Shown in pieces: positions 30,023-40,707 of a stretch of 64,000 nucleotides of DNA. Origin of the DNA: Strigamia acuminata (lineage: Eukaryota > Arthropoda > Chilopoda > Geophilomorpha > Linotaeniidae); NCBI GenBank assembly GCA_949358305.1, contig OX442323.1, positions 9,486,001 to 9,550,000 of the forward strand, read 5' to 3'. A program made the translations under genes and the position numbers. Every line of letters starts with the position of its first letter. Positions within the stretch are counted from its first letter, which is position 1. Below the pieces are notes generated by a model. It did not search any database and was not told the DNA's origin. It saw only the letters and a program-made list of their open reading frames with translations.

Positions 30023-30560
30023 TGTTGGTCTATAAGACCGTGACATGTCTCGATGTGATATAGAATCACATAATGATCTTTCATTTCGGTGTATATTTAT
30101 ACATTTATAATTATCCAGTCTGTTTTGTTAATATTCGATATTTATTATCATTGATTGTATTTATGCATGCAGCACCATGCATTCGTTAGACTTTCTATTC
30201 AATTCCCAATGTATTATGTTTTTTTAATGCCATGCATCGCCACCAGAGTGTGTCCCACTCTCTCTTGTTTTCTTCCAACATGGCCGCACACAGTGCTTTG
30301 TGCTGTGTGATTTTCTCAACTCCAGAATGGAGCCTATTTGTAAGTTATTTCATTTCCATTAAATGTTTTATTATTTTAGTTGTTAGTGTTCATTATTAGA
30401 ACACCTTTTAGTCCATCTCCAGCGCATATAAGCGGCCTTAAGCCGCGCGCCCGTCTCGTACGCATTGCCGTTATCGTCGTCGCCTCGTACGTGTGTGAAA
30501 CACGCCTATCGCTTCCTTTTTCGGTGTGAAAACCGAACTGCGCCGCTTTCCTCTGCTACA
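30023..30560 (+). repeat. 3' LTR of Copia element 2
   Basis: 538 bp, apparently identical to 23174-23711; followed by the target duplication ATTAA. Confidence 0.95.
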
Positions 30561-30565
30561 ATTAA

Positions 30566-30747
30566 TCGTTACCAACTGTTGCTTTACTTCTATTCCAATT
30601 GAACTTTGAAGACGAAAAGCACGCGATATTTCAGGTAAAACAGGTTGCAATATTGTTATTTAGATTTATTTAGATTTATTTAAATTATTAATTAACAAAC
30701 GAGACAAATAAACGGCATAAAATGTTGTTGTACAATAAGTGTTGTTT
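30566..30747 (+). pseudogene. Displaced 3' end of the JHAMT-like gene and 3' flank
   Basis: Right after the ATTAA duplication, one frame reads RYQLLLYFYSN and then stops at about 30600. This is the type of ending seen in JHAMT-like proteins. The frame differs from that of exon 4, so even without the transposon the last codons would need a frame change or another splice. The rest is AT-rich 3' flank shared with the convergent EMI-FAS1 gene. Confidence 0.4.
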
Positions 30748-33436
30748 TTATTGGATGAATCCATTTATAACGTGAACAACTCCGTTGGAGCAGCGAACGT
30801 TGGCTAAAATGATGAGCGCTCCTTGGACGGTCACGATGCCGTCTTCATCTCGCAGGTGTAAAACGCGTCCAGCTGCCGTGTGTAACGGATAAACCAAGTT
30901 GGGTATCAAAGCAGAAGTGATTACATAATCGGGAACGATGTGGTCGGACAACAACTGAAATAAATCGATTCGATTTGGTTTGATTTGATTTAGATTCGAT
31001 GGCAATTGAATGATTACTTTGTTGAGAAGATTTGGTTGTTGGATGACACGTGCAAAGAAACCGGGAGGTAAGAGGGAAATAGCGTAATTGTCTGGTGCAA
31101 AAACGGTGTATGGACCCCCTTTATTGCTGCCCAGAATCTCGAGGAGGGATGGAGAGGTCAAGTTGAGTGCCCCAGTAAATCCTCTGAAACGAGGTGAAAA
31201 AGGGTGAAGGTTGTTGTAATGGTGCGTGGAGGGAAATGCTCACGAAAGGGAGATTTCGCTTTCAAGGTACGCGGCGATGTCGAGATCTGGAGGAACGAGA
31301 ACTTGGTCAACAAGATGAATCACGCCGTTACGGCCGCGGTGGTTTGCGCTTTTAATCAGGATCCCGTCCACGGAAAAAAGCTAAATTTTATTATTCTTTT
31401 TATTATTTTTTACTTTTAATTCAATAAATTTTGTTTTATACTTGGCGGTGAAGTCTAATACGGAGTCGCCGTTTGCGTTTGAGAGTGTTGAGCCTCTGTT
31501 TGTGAACGACGTTGGCCGTGGTGTATTCGCCCGGCACCAAGTGCGACATGATGAAGTCTTGCAACAGCACCGGGTTCGTGAGTAATTCTTGTATGGTTTC
31601 GTTGTTTAAAGCTAAGAGAATTTGAATAATTTATTTGTTTAATTGTTGGTTTGGGCGAGTGGATGCAAACCGTCAAAAGCTTCGTCGGTCGGTGCAAAAA
31701 TGGTGAATTTTCCGGTGCTTTCCTGCAGCACGGAATCCATTGCCGACATTTGCAGAAATTGCAAGAAACTCAACACGGGAAGTTGTTCAGCAATCACACG
31801 AAGAGATGTGACTATGTCAACCGATTGAAAATCATTTAATTATCACAAATTGAAGTGCATTTACCTTTGGCCGGAATAAGAACTTGATCGATCGTGTGAA
31901 CGAATCCATTTCCAGCCAAAACGTCGCTTTGCAAAATGGCCGCTTGGTCAACCATTTTGTGAGTCGCGTTGCAAGACAGTTGCAGCTTTTCGTTGTCCAG
32001 CGCGAACACCGACGATTTCTCCGAAAGGAAACTCGAGCACCAAACTTCAGGAACCACGTGATGCAATAAAAGATCTGAACAAATAGAAGAAAGAATAAAA
32101 AATAAAAAAGGAAATGCAAAACTTTTGATTTGTCGAGTTTAACTTTTCATGACTGCGGTGTCGTTTGCAATCGCATCGAGTTCTTCCGGCGGTAGTTTGG
32201 CGAACGCTTGGTCGGTCGGCGCAAACAAAGTGACGGATCCCATTTCGTGCAGCAATTCGGACATTTTCGAACGAACCAAGAATGTGGCGATGCGACCGAG
32301 CGATGGCTGACGCACCAAGTAATCGGCGATCGATTTCTGGCAAGAAAAACACTTTTTTATTGAAGTTTTTGTAACTTTTGTAACTTTTCTTCTAGTTTTC
32401 GCACGTGTGTTGGAGGTCGGAGGATGTTTTCTATTTTATGAACCACTCCGTTAGTTGCTTCCAAGTCGACCGCTACCAACGGAACGCAGTTGATGGTCAC
32501 CAGCTGGCAAAATAATAGAGGCTATACACAAAGAAAGCGATTAAAGTGTTCTGTTGTTACCCCGCTTGGAGATTTGTGCACTCTCAATGGGGACGAGTGG
32601 TACAATGTCTCCAAAAGCATTTCGTCGTGTAATTGGTCGACGAAAATTCGGTTTGAAACCAAATGATAGAGGAGAATGGATGGCGGCGCACCCTGAAGAG
32701 TGAAGTTTTATTTATTGTTTTATTTATTTATATATTTAGTTTTCTGGGAATTTGAAATCTACACGAATGGCTGTTTTTGTGTTGAGCATTGCAATGAGTT
32801 CTTCAGACGCGTTGAGGAAGGCGTGATTGGCGGGTGCGAACAAGGTGAAGGGGCCTTCAGACGACAACGAGTGCTCCAATCCTGATTCGGCGATTCCGTG
32901 AGCAAAGGCCGACGCTCCGTTTCCGCGAACGCATTGCACCAGATCCTCCATCGGTTTGACTGCAAACAAATTGCATCGGGCTTCGCTGCATCACGCGCTT
33001 CAAGGTAAGCATTGCATTTTATTTTTTTAAATTTACCTAACGAACAACCCGGTTCATCGGGCGTCATTTCAAATCCTTGACAACATTCGAACCGAATTTC
33101 CCTTTTATTTAAAAAAAAAAATCAAAATAAAATCAAAATAAACAAATAAATGTAAGAAATCGTGACGTAATCACGTTGGAAGTCCGCAATAAGCGCCGGC
33201 TGTCCACGGTTTGAAAAAACGACGATTTGTTTCAGCAATTTTCTCCGTTGCGCATACGTGAGGGCTGAAAATGACGATTTAACTGATTTTTCGTTATAAG
33301 AGAATGTTGATTCTTACCCTTGGGCCTCGCTTTGTTTTTTGATCCATTCTTCGCGACTGAGTGCGTAGGTTCTTGCGCGCTGCGTTTGGACGCTCGCGAC
33401 GAGCAAGAGAAAAATGAAGGGCAAAAACGTGAACAT
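30748..33436 (-). CDS. EMI-FAS1 secreted matrix protein (TGFBI/periostin-like), copy A
   Basis: Thirteen exons on the minus strand from 33318-33436 to 30748-30954; 641 aa (human TGFBI 683). It starts with a signal peptide (MFTFLPFIFLLLVASVQT). An EMI module with paired cysteines follows (GPHVCATEK, FECCQGFEMTPDEPGC). Four fasciclin-1 domains then follow, each with the H1 and H2 boxes, for example PFTLFAPANHAF with NGVVHKIENIL, SVTLFAPTDQAF with NGFVHTIDQVL, FTIFAPTDEAF with NGVIHLVDQVL, and YTVFAPDNYAI with NGVVHVINGF. FAS1 proteins mediate cell-matrix and cell-cell adhesion. A homologous gene lies at 40708-43494 in the opposite orientation. Intron phases close to an exact multiple of three. 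The donor at the 32405-32503 exon (GTGCGA) is the weakest join. Confidence 0.9.
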
Positions 33437-33937
33437 CACGAGATGATCACTCACGTTCACGTCGCATTGACTGCAATGAGTGCAATGAGTGCAATGACGG
33501 GTTGCGGCTAATTAATGTCGACGACGTTCGCCTCATTATCCCATTAATCACAATAAGAAGAGACGCTTGATTTGCATATTTTTATTGAAGCATAATACAA
33601 AGGGGTTTGAAAATAGTACAAAATAATTTTCCCCGACGACAAAAACGGGACGCGTCACGTGTTTGTAGAAATATAGAGATTTGCAACGACGCACGTAAAA
33701 AAAAATAGAATAAGAAAATAAGACGCAAAGCGAAATAAATTTAAATCGTTGAAAGGAAAGAAAAAAAGGCACACGTAAGATTTGGCTCGGAACGGTCGCA
33801 CGAACGAAATACAAATTAAAGAATTGTACTCGCTGGAAGGAAATGAGATTTTGGACCCTGGTAAGAAAAATGTGAGAGAGAGAGCGAGAGAGAGATCTGA
33901 GATTTGATTGAACTTAACCCCTCGTGAGTGCTGGGGG
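33437..33937. other. Intergenic / 3' UTR of the Kelch gene
   Basis: 500 bp between the EMI-FAS1 start codon and the KLHL stop codon. It is AT-rich with an AATAAA-like context near 33735 on the minus strand and holds no gene. The promoter of the minus-strand EMI-FAS1 gene must lie here, but I recognise no motif. Confidence 0.4.
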
Positions 33938-36443
33938 TCAGGAGTTCTTGATGACGACGATGGCTGCGCCCGCACGACTCACGTTCATCGATTTCGCCTT
34001 GAAAGTTGGAAATAAAAATACAAATGAAAATGAAACAAATTAATTAATTTTATTTATGTAGACTCACTTTGGACCATTCATTGTTCTGGGGGTCGTAGGC
34101 CTCGACCAAATTGAGGCACTGACATCCGTCGTAGCCCCCCACCGCGAACAGACGGTCGCCGAGCAGACTGACGCCCACTGCATCGCGACCCACGAACATG
34201 GGCGCTACCACGGTCCAAGCGTCCGTTTTCGGATCGTACCTGCAAATCAAGAGTGAAAACTCACCTTAATTGAGATTGACAGGTGATTATTATTAACGCA
34301 CCTCTCGACGCAGTCGAAACGGGACGCGTTTGGGTTGGACGCGGGGGCGTCGTGCCCTCCGAGCGCGTACAAGTAGCCGTTGACCACGCCCACGCCCACG
34401 CCGCCCCTGCGTTTGGACATGGGTGCGCAGATGGACCACTTGTTGGTGTGGGGGTCGAAGCACTCGACGGTTCGGAGGCAGCAACTTCCGTCGCGGCCTC
34501 CGACGGCGTACAGTTTGTTATTGAGGACGCACACGCCCGCCGTGCTTCTCTGCGTGGTCATCGGGGCCACGTAACTCCATTGGCGGGCTTGCGGGTCCCA
34601 TCGTTCGACGGTGTTGAGGTAACTCCAACCGTCGTGACCCCCGACCGCGTAAAGGGGACCTTCCAACACCCCCACGCCTTTAAAAAAATTGAAAATTAAA
34701 AATAGAAGAAAGAAAAAGAAAAGAAAAGAAAGTATGGCTCACCCAAACCGTGTCTGTGAGTGGACATGGGGGGCATGATCGTCCAGGCTTTTGTTTTGGG
34801 GTCGTAGCACTCGACGGTGTTGAGCGTTTTGAGTCCGTCTCGGCCTCCCACCACGTACAGTTTGTTGTCGAGGACCGCCACGCCGAACTGGAGGCGTCGG
34901 CCGTTCATGTTGCCCACCTGGTTCCACACGTTTGTGCGCAGGTCGTAGCGTTCGATGCTCGTTGCACCTGAACAAAGTGAAAATAATATTTGAAAAACAA
35001 AATAATAATGTAATAATAATAATAATATATTGTATAACCTTTGTTAGCGTCCATTCCTCCGACCGCGTACATGACCCCGACGGTGGACTTTCTGGGCCTG
35101 GTGCGAGGACTTTGCAAAGTGGAACGCCTTTCGGACAAGAGGTGGTATTTGAACGCTTCCATGATGAGGTCTTGACAAACGCGATCCTCTTTGAACATGC
35201 AGTTGGTCGTGATGTTGTCGGTAATAAACTTCAGAAGAAGAATGAAATGGAATTTCATAGAAATGTGATTTGATTTCAAGTTACTTGCGGCGTGAGGAGC
35301 GGCAGTTTGACGAGACTCAGAAGTCGTGGAAGATCTTTTTTCCTATTGATTGCGTCGTGTTTGACCCACGTGACGAGCGCGTGGAAAATGATTTCTTCGT
35401 TGGGCACGTTGAGATCGTCGCTGGCTAAGAGTTTGCACACCTCGTCCGAAGGCAACAGCAGGAATTCTTGGTTGTGGATCACCTCCATGAAATACTCCTG
35501 TACGAAACGGAAGAATGAATTAATTAATTTACATTTAATTGACAACTTACGGTTGTGTAGTTCTGAGCCACTCGGAGCAGCTCCAGGCAGCCCTGAGTGT
35601 CGGCAAACAGGCGGATTCCGAGGCAATTGGAAGGATGGAGTTGTTTCATGAGAAAAGCGCAACTCGCTTCCACGACCTTATTCAGTTGGAGCAGACATGC
35701 GGTCGAAAGAAGTGTCTCGACCGACTCTTCCCGCAACTCAATTTTACCTTTAAAAACAAAAAGACTAAATTGCATTTACAAGTTAGTTGGTCCGAGGGGC
35801 TTACCTGTGTAGCAGTAGTGGACTAGTGCCCAAAGGGCTTCGGAATCGACGTCTTTCATGACCACTTCCTCCTGCGTGGCCTCGCGCACGTCGTTGGTGA
35901 ACATGGCAGCGAAGTAGTCGCACGCGGCCGACAAAACGAGTCGGTGCGCGGGAATGCGGCGCGAACCGGCCACTAGGGTCACGTCGCACAGTTGCCGCTT
36001 GTCCAGGTACGCTTCCATTTTTAGCAGCGAACACTCGGCGTGGTTGATGGAGCGGAAACATTCGTCGGGGATCGTGGGTGACGAATCACCAACACCTCCA
36101 CCAACACCTCCACCTCCACCACCCAGCGGCGTCTCCTTCATTTTGTTGTATCCGCCGTTTAAGTAATACCTGCAAACAAATAAACAAACTCATTCACACA
36201 TTCATTCATTAATTCAAATCGTCGAAGTAATCTGAAGATAAAAGAAATAAATGTGATCGAGTGATTGAAATTGAAGCTAACGAGTAAGTTGGAAGGTCAA
36301 AACGTCACGCGTGTCCTCGTTTGCACGTCGAAATACCTATTTGCATTGTTGTAGTTACTGTTGCGAGCGTAGTTGTTTTGGTTCTTGTTATTGTGTTGAT
36401 GAACGGATCGTGCGTACGGGGGCGGACTCGGAGCTCGTCTCAT
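33938..36443 (-). CDS. KLHL5: Kelch-like BTB protein of the KLHL1/4/5 family
   Basis: Nine exons on the minus strand: 36337-36443, 35805-36169, 35551-35747, 35285-35497, 35039-35228, 34743-34967, 34302-34677, 34068-34239 and 33938-33997; 634 aa. A Gly-rich stretch precedes a BTB domain ([20 protein letters not shown], then [12 protein letters not shown]). A BACK domain contains [15 protein letters not shown]. Six Kelch repeats follow, with [39 protein letters not shown] and similar blades. The linker [12 protein letters not shown] is characteristic of KLHL1/4/5. Such proteins are substrate adaptors of cullin-3 ubiquitin ligases and some bind actin. The first exon adds an Asn-rich N-terminus (start 36443). 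An alternative start exists at 36141 in exon 2. Orthology to one vertebrate paralogue cannot be resolved. Confidence 0.93.
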
Positions 36444-38992
36444 GTTTGTTTACGGGACACCTGAGCTTAACGCCGCTTGACTGAATGATGAGATGGGACG
36501 AGATGAGTGCGAGCGAGCGAGCGACCCGTGCACTGGTGGGAGGGAGTTTGGAGGGTCTGGACTGGATCTGCAGGGTCTGTGGCTCCACCCCGTGCACGAG
36601 CAGGTGATTGTGGCGAAACCACTGAACCATCTGCTCGGATCAATAACACCGAGAGGAAGCAACGATTACACACTCGCTGCAATTCCCTCCTTTCCTTCCT
36701 TCCTTTCCTTCCTTCCTTTGTGCTCGCTTGGAGAGAATTCCCGTGATTGGCAATTAGTAATTTAATGTGAAAATAACGGCAATTGTGTCATTTTGCACTT
36801 TTAACCATTTTGCACTCTTGCATTCATAAGTTTGACCAGTCACAAAAAACACAAAAGAGGAATGTTGCAAAATGAAGCAGAATATAAGTTGGTCGTTGCG
36901 ATTTTGAGACTTGTCAAGCACGAATGTGATGACGATGACGAAATCTCTGATTGTTTCAGTGTTTGCTTAATACGGTTTGGTGGAGCGCTGCACTTGACCG
37001 GCCATTGGCAGATGTGCGAGCGCTTGAATTGATTCGGTCGTGCGAAACAAAGATTTATAGACTTGAATCTATTAACCAATTTTCTTTAATTCTTGATTTA
37101 TTGCAGCGATTATTCACTCGAATAAATCGAATAACCTTGACAGTTCGACTATAACGTGCATTGAAAAGTGAATAAAAACGTTACTGGCGATGCTCCTGCG
37201 AGTGGCACTCGCCCTGGATGCACCTCGACTGCAGATCGTGAAGAGAAGGAAAGAGAAGAGAAGACCCCCGGGATATTGATGGAGAAAGGAGAAAGGAAAA
37301 AGGAAACGGGCCAATGATCCCGATAGACGAAGCGAATGAACTCGATGCCCGCCCACAATTCCCTGACTTCCCCGAAACGAAGCTCCGACTTCCACCGGAT
37401 CAAACTTTAATCGACGGTCACTTTTTCGCAACCTAGATAAACGGACTCCGTCTCCCAGCCCCTTTTAGGCCTCCTGTTTCACATCCGACACTGCAACGGA
37501 CTCTTCTCCTGCGAGAAGTGTTCATTTGCCCTTGCAGACAAACATGAACAACAACAACAACAACAACGCTCCTTGGCGCGCTCAATTTCGAGCGTGTGTG
37601 CAAATGGCCAGGATAAATTAGGGGCTGCCCTTACCTGCACCTAGACTGTCCGTTGCATTCCATGCTCGTTTCGTTTGTGTTACCTTTGTACGAATTGAGG
37701 GACGGGCTGCAGCAACAAACTCGAATGTCCAACCTTGAAGCGCACAGATGTATGCAAGGCTGACTTCATCAATCGTTCCCATAGTAACGCAGCATGTTGA
37801 CCTTAGTAACGGTTCATTTCACCACGAATCGTTTTTCGAGGGAAGGAAAACCAGTCGTGACACATCAGGGGCAGGCTATTTCTTTTTTTTTTTCTCTCTT
37901 TCTCTTTTTTTCCAATTAATTTATTCCTTTCACTCGAGTTTGTTGCCGCTGCTCGCCAGGCGGCGCCACCTCAAAGCGAATGAAATGTTTTGGTCGAGAA
38001 ATGTTGGAAATGTAGTAAACACACAATCTCAATTGCGTGAAATATAAAACCGTCGTGATGGAAAATCGAAGTTTGGAATGAAATATTTTATCTGTTTGCG
38101 TGGAAATTGAAGGAAATGGAACTCACCGAAGAGTGGATGACAATTTGACAGCTCCTGTGTGAATAAAGAAGCTGAGGTGAAGCGATTTATTAGAAAAGCG
38201 CGCAAGTTATGCGATGGCAGTGGCAGCCATGAGAAACGTGATTCAACAAGTTTTATGTTGCGCTTTGTATTCCGGATCAATGACACGACCGAGCGAGCCG
38301 AAGCCTTTGTTTTCTTTCTTTTGTTTACGTGCTTGGCTCGCGTCCAAACATGAGCGTCAGTTCAGTCCCATCGCTCGGCTTTGTTTAAGTGTTTTGCCCA
38401 CAGTTTTTCCACGTACGTTAAGGCTGTTTGCGTTGCTCTCGTGCCAACGGAATGACGCACGCCACGGGTCTGTCTCGCTCGATGTTGTTTTCGAGACATT
38501 TAAACTGGCCATTGCGCGCTCGCGCTTACGGTTAACGAGCAAAGTGAAACCGAAACTTCATCTTTCTTTATTATTTGCGTTAAAACGTACCGATTGTTAA
38601 TTGGAATGCTCTGGAAGTTTGGTTTTTGATCGATTTTCACCGGGAAAGTCGCGGCAGCAGTCGACAACCTTCTTCCATGGTCGTAAACATGTCAGATGAA
38701 ATGAAAGGGATCAGCTTCCGCTGTAATATTTATTTATTGACGTGGATTTTATTTTCAATTGTGGGTTTGGAAGCGAAATGTTACGCTTTATATTAAAATG
38801 CGTTCGGGGGTAGAGCATTTTTGTTTAAAATTTTATTTTCCCGTTATTTTAATCTTCTCGGAATGAAGATTTGGCCGTCTTAGATTTTAAAGTCATGCCA
38901 TGTGCTCGTGAGTTATCTAGCTTGATGATTTGTGACGTAATGTTGTCATACGTTTATTCTGCGGAGCTGGGACGAGATTCCATGTTTTAAAA
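36444..38992. other. Long intergenic region, no supported gene
   Basis: 2.5 kb upstream of the Kelch gene and EMC6. It contains a CCTT/TTCC pyrimidine tract (about 36690-36720), an AAC triplet run (about 37546-37570), and otherwise mixed sequence. No open frame here resembles a protein or has conserved splice structure. It may hold regulatory elements or 5' UTR exons of the two divergent neighbours; I cannot point to any. Confidence 0.5.
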
Positions 38993-40316
38993 ATGGCGTC
39001 GTCGTCCGTGAAAACGAGAAAAGACAAACAGACTGGGGGTAATTTTCCATCGTTGTTATCCTTAAGAACGAATTAATTTTTGTCTCGGAAGTGCGCCACC
39101 GTTACGAGTCATAAACGGTTTAATTTCGTAGATGTTTAAAAAAGTGCAAACGAGCTCAGTGGTGGTTAATTAAGCTCAGGAAGTTGCACATTATCTCTAA
39201 CTGTTGCAGCCTGCTCGTTCATTTATTTATTTAGTCATCTATTTATTTATTGTTTCCTTTTTAGAGCACATAGCATTCAGTGAAACAGCGGGTCGAAATA
39301 ATGCTGCCATCGTGGAATATTGCCGAACTTCGATGTCGGCTCTTTCGGGCTCGACGGCGGGTTTGCTCGGTCTCACGGGTTTCAGTGGCTTCATCTTTTA
39401 TTTCATAACCGCATTTGTGTTATGGGTAAGGAGAAATGGAGAAAAATGAAATTCGTGCAAAAAGCACAAAGTTGTACGCTTTTTCACTAGATGGCGCCAC
39501 CGTGCAATAACCCGGCTTTTGTCTCTTGTCTTCCGTAGTTGATGTTGCTCGTTAAAGCTGGAACACAGTGGAAAAAATACATGATTAGTCGACAGTCGCT
39601 ACTCACGAATGGGCTCTTTGGAGGCATTTTTGTATCCTTTCAGAAAGAAAAAAAAATCTAATTTTCATTAAAATTATAAAAATAATAAAAGTGATTTTCT
39701 TAATTCCTTCCTCTCAGACATATATTCTTTTTTGGACGTATCCTTTTGAGAAAAATTTTTGTTTAAAAAAAAAATATTTTTTTTTGGGGAGTTGTTGATG
39801 AAACAGGGCACTTAAAAAACTATTTTTACAAATGCGTTTATTTAAATGTTATGTGACATTGGCAAACGCTCAATTCGGGCGCTTTTTTCCTCCTTTTTCT
39901 TGGTTTGTCAAAGAAGGTGAATCACAACAGGATTTCACGCAAACGAGGGTGTTCGTGATGGCTTTTGCACATTTGGAAAAACAAATGCATCGGCCATCTG
40001 CTCGCGGCTCGCGGCTCGCGAACGAGTGAAAATGCGAACAAAAATAATTGAAATGTTGTTTTAATAATTTTAATTAGTTTTTTTTGGGGGGCGGGGTCGC
40101 TCAAAGTGCACTTACCTTTTCGGGATAAAAATAAAAGCGCTTTAATTAGTTGCGTAAGAAGTTCGTGTCAATCGAATTTATCAAACAGTTGACCTTAACC
40201 TTTTTAATTATACAATTTCCTAATTTTTTTTTCTCTTTATCATTTTCTAATGTTAACAAAAAAAAAGTTCTTAACTTGTTTCTAGATTCATTTATGGAAT
40301 GGTGCACGTTTATTAA
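38993..40316 (+). CDS. EMC6: ER membrane protein complex subunit 6
   Basis: Five exons: 38993-39038, 39265-39425, 39539-39631, 39718-39737 and 40286-40316; 116 aa (human 110). EMC6 is a core membrane subunit of the EMC insertase that places tail-anchored and multipass proteins into the ER membrane. The signature [20 protein letters not shown] is nearly identical to vertebrates, followed by [15 protein letters not shown] (TM), [16 protein letters not shown] (TM) and the terminal FIYGMVHVY. The last two exons are tiny (20 and 31 bp) and separated by a 548-bp intron. I accept them because both restore phase and the exact family C-terminus. The start codon context AAAAATGGCG resembles other starts in this window. 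Confidence 0.93.
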
Positions 40317-40707
40317 GACGAGAAAGAAGAAAACCAGTTGTAAATTATTTGTCTGACTATGTAAATCGGAGGAAATAAATAAATAGGAAAAAAAGGAAGT
40401 GGCAATTAATGCGATATGGCGCGAAATGGCGAAATGGCGAAATGGTGAAGCGAAACCTTGAGAGTTTTTCGATTTGGTGACAAAACAAAAGGATTAGCGT
40501 GGTCAGGTAAATAAGTGGTTAATGGTCGGTCCAAAAAAGGACGGTGGGCGTGAGCTGAGTGTTAATTCGTGCTGCCCATGGGCTAAAAGTAGGATACAAC
40601 ATGTCCTAAGATGGGGAACCAAACCAACGACAGCGCGTTACGTCATCGTGCGCGCGCAAGTGGCAAGAGTAAGTTTCGGCGAGGGAGCGCTTAGTTTGTT
40701 GTCGACG
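40317..40707. promoter_or_regulatory. Upstream region of EMI-FAS1 copy B
   Basis: 391 bp containing a short run of ATGGCGAA repeats (about 40413-40450). No clear TATA box and no gene. Confidence 0.35.

Larger units (their letters stand above)
23174..30560 (+). mobile_element. Full-length Copia LTR retrotransposon, element 2
   Basis: 7.4 kb with LTRs at 23174-23711 and 30023-30560 (538 bp each and apparently identical), PBS, one intact gag-pol frame and polypurine tract. It is bounded by the 5-bp target duplication ATTAA (23169-23173 and 30561-30565). It belongs to the same lineage as element 1 (shared LTR ends, PBS, protein architecture) but is clearly diverged from it. It landed at the last coding exon of the JHAMT-like gene in the sense orientation. 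Identical LTRs suggest a very recent insertion. Confidence 0.97.

Noticed and set aside
31442-31611. Apparent frameshift in EMI-FAS1 copy A (a second frame reads SNANGDSVLDFTAK)
   Set aside because: The other frame joins in exact phase to the next exon and gives a normal FAS1 strand pattern (RLNTLKRKRRLRI then FSVDGILI), so no frameshift is needed.
34283-34699. Plus-strand open frame across the Kelch repeats
   Set aside because: It is antisense to strongly conserved Kelch exons on the minus strand.
36493-38600. Several short open frames in the 2.5-kb gap upstream of the Kelch gene
   Set aside because: None has homology, consistent splice sites or protein-like composition.
39832-40029. Continuation of EMC6 reading frame after GGGCACTT
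   Set aside because: The family C-terminus FIYGMVHVY is found in phase at 40286-40316, so this stretch is intron.
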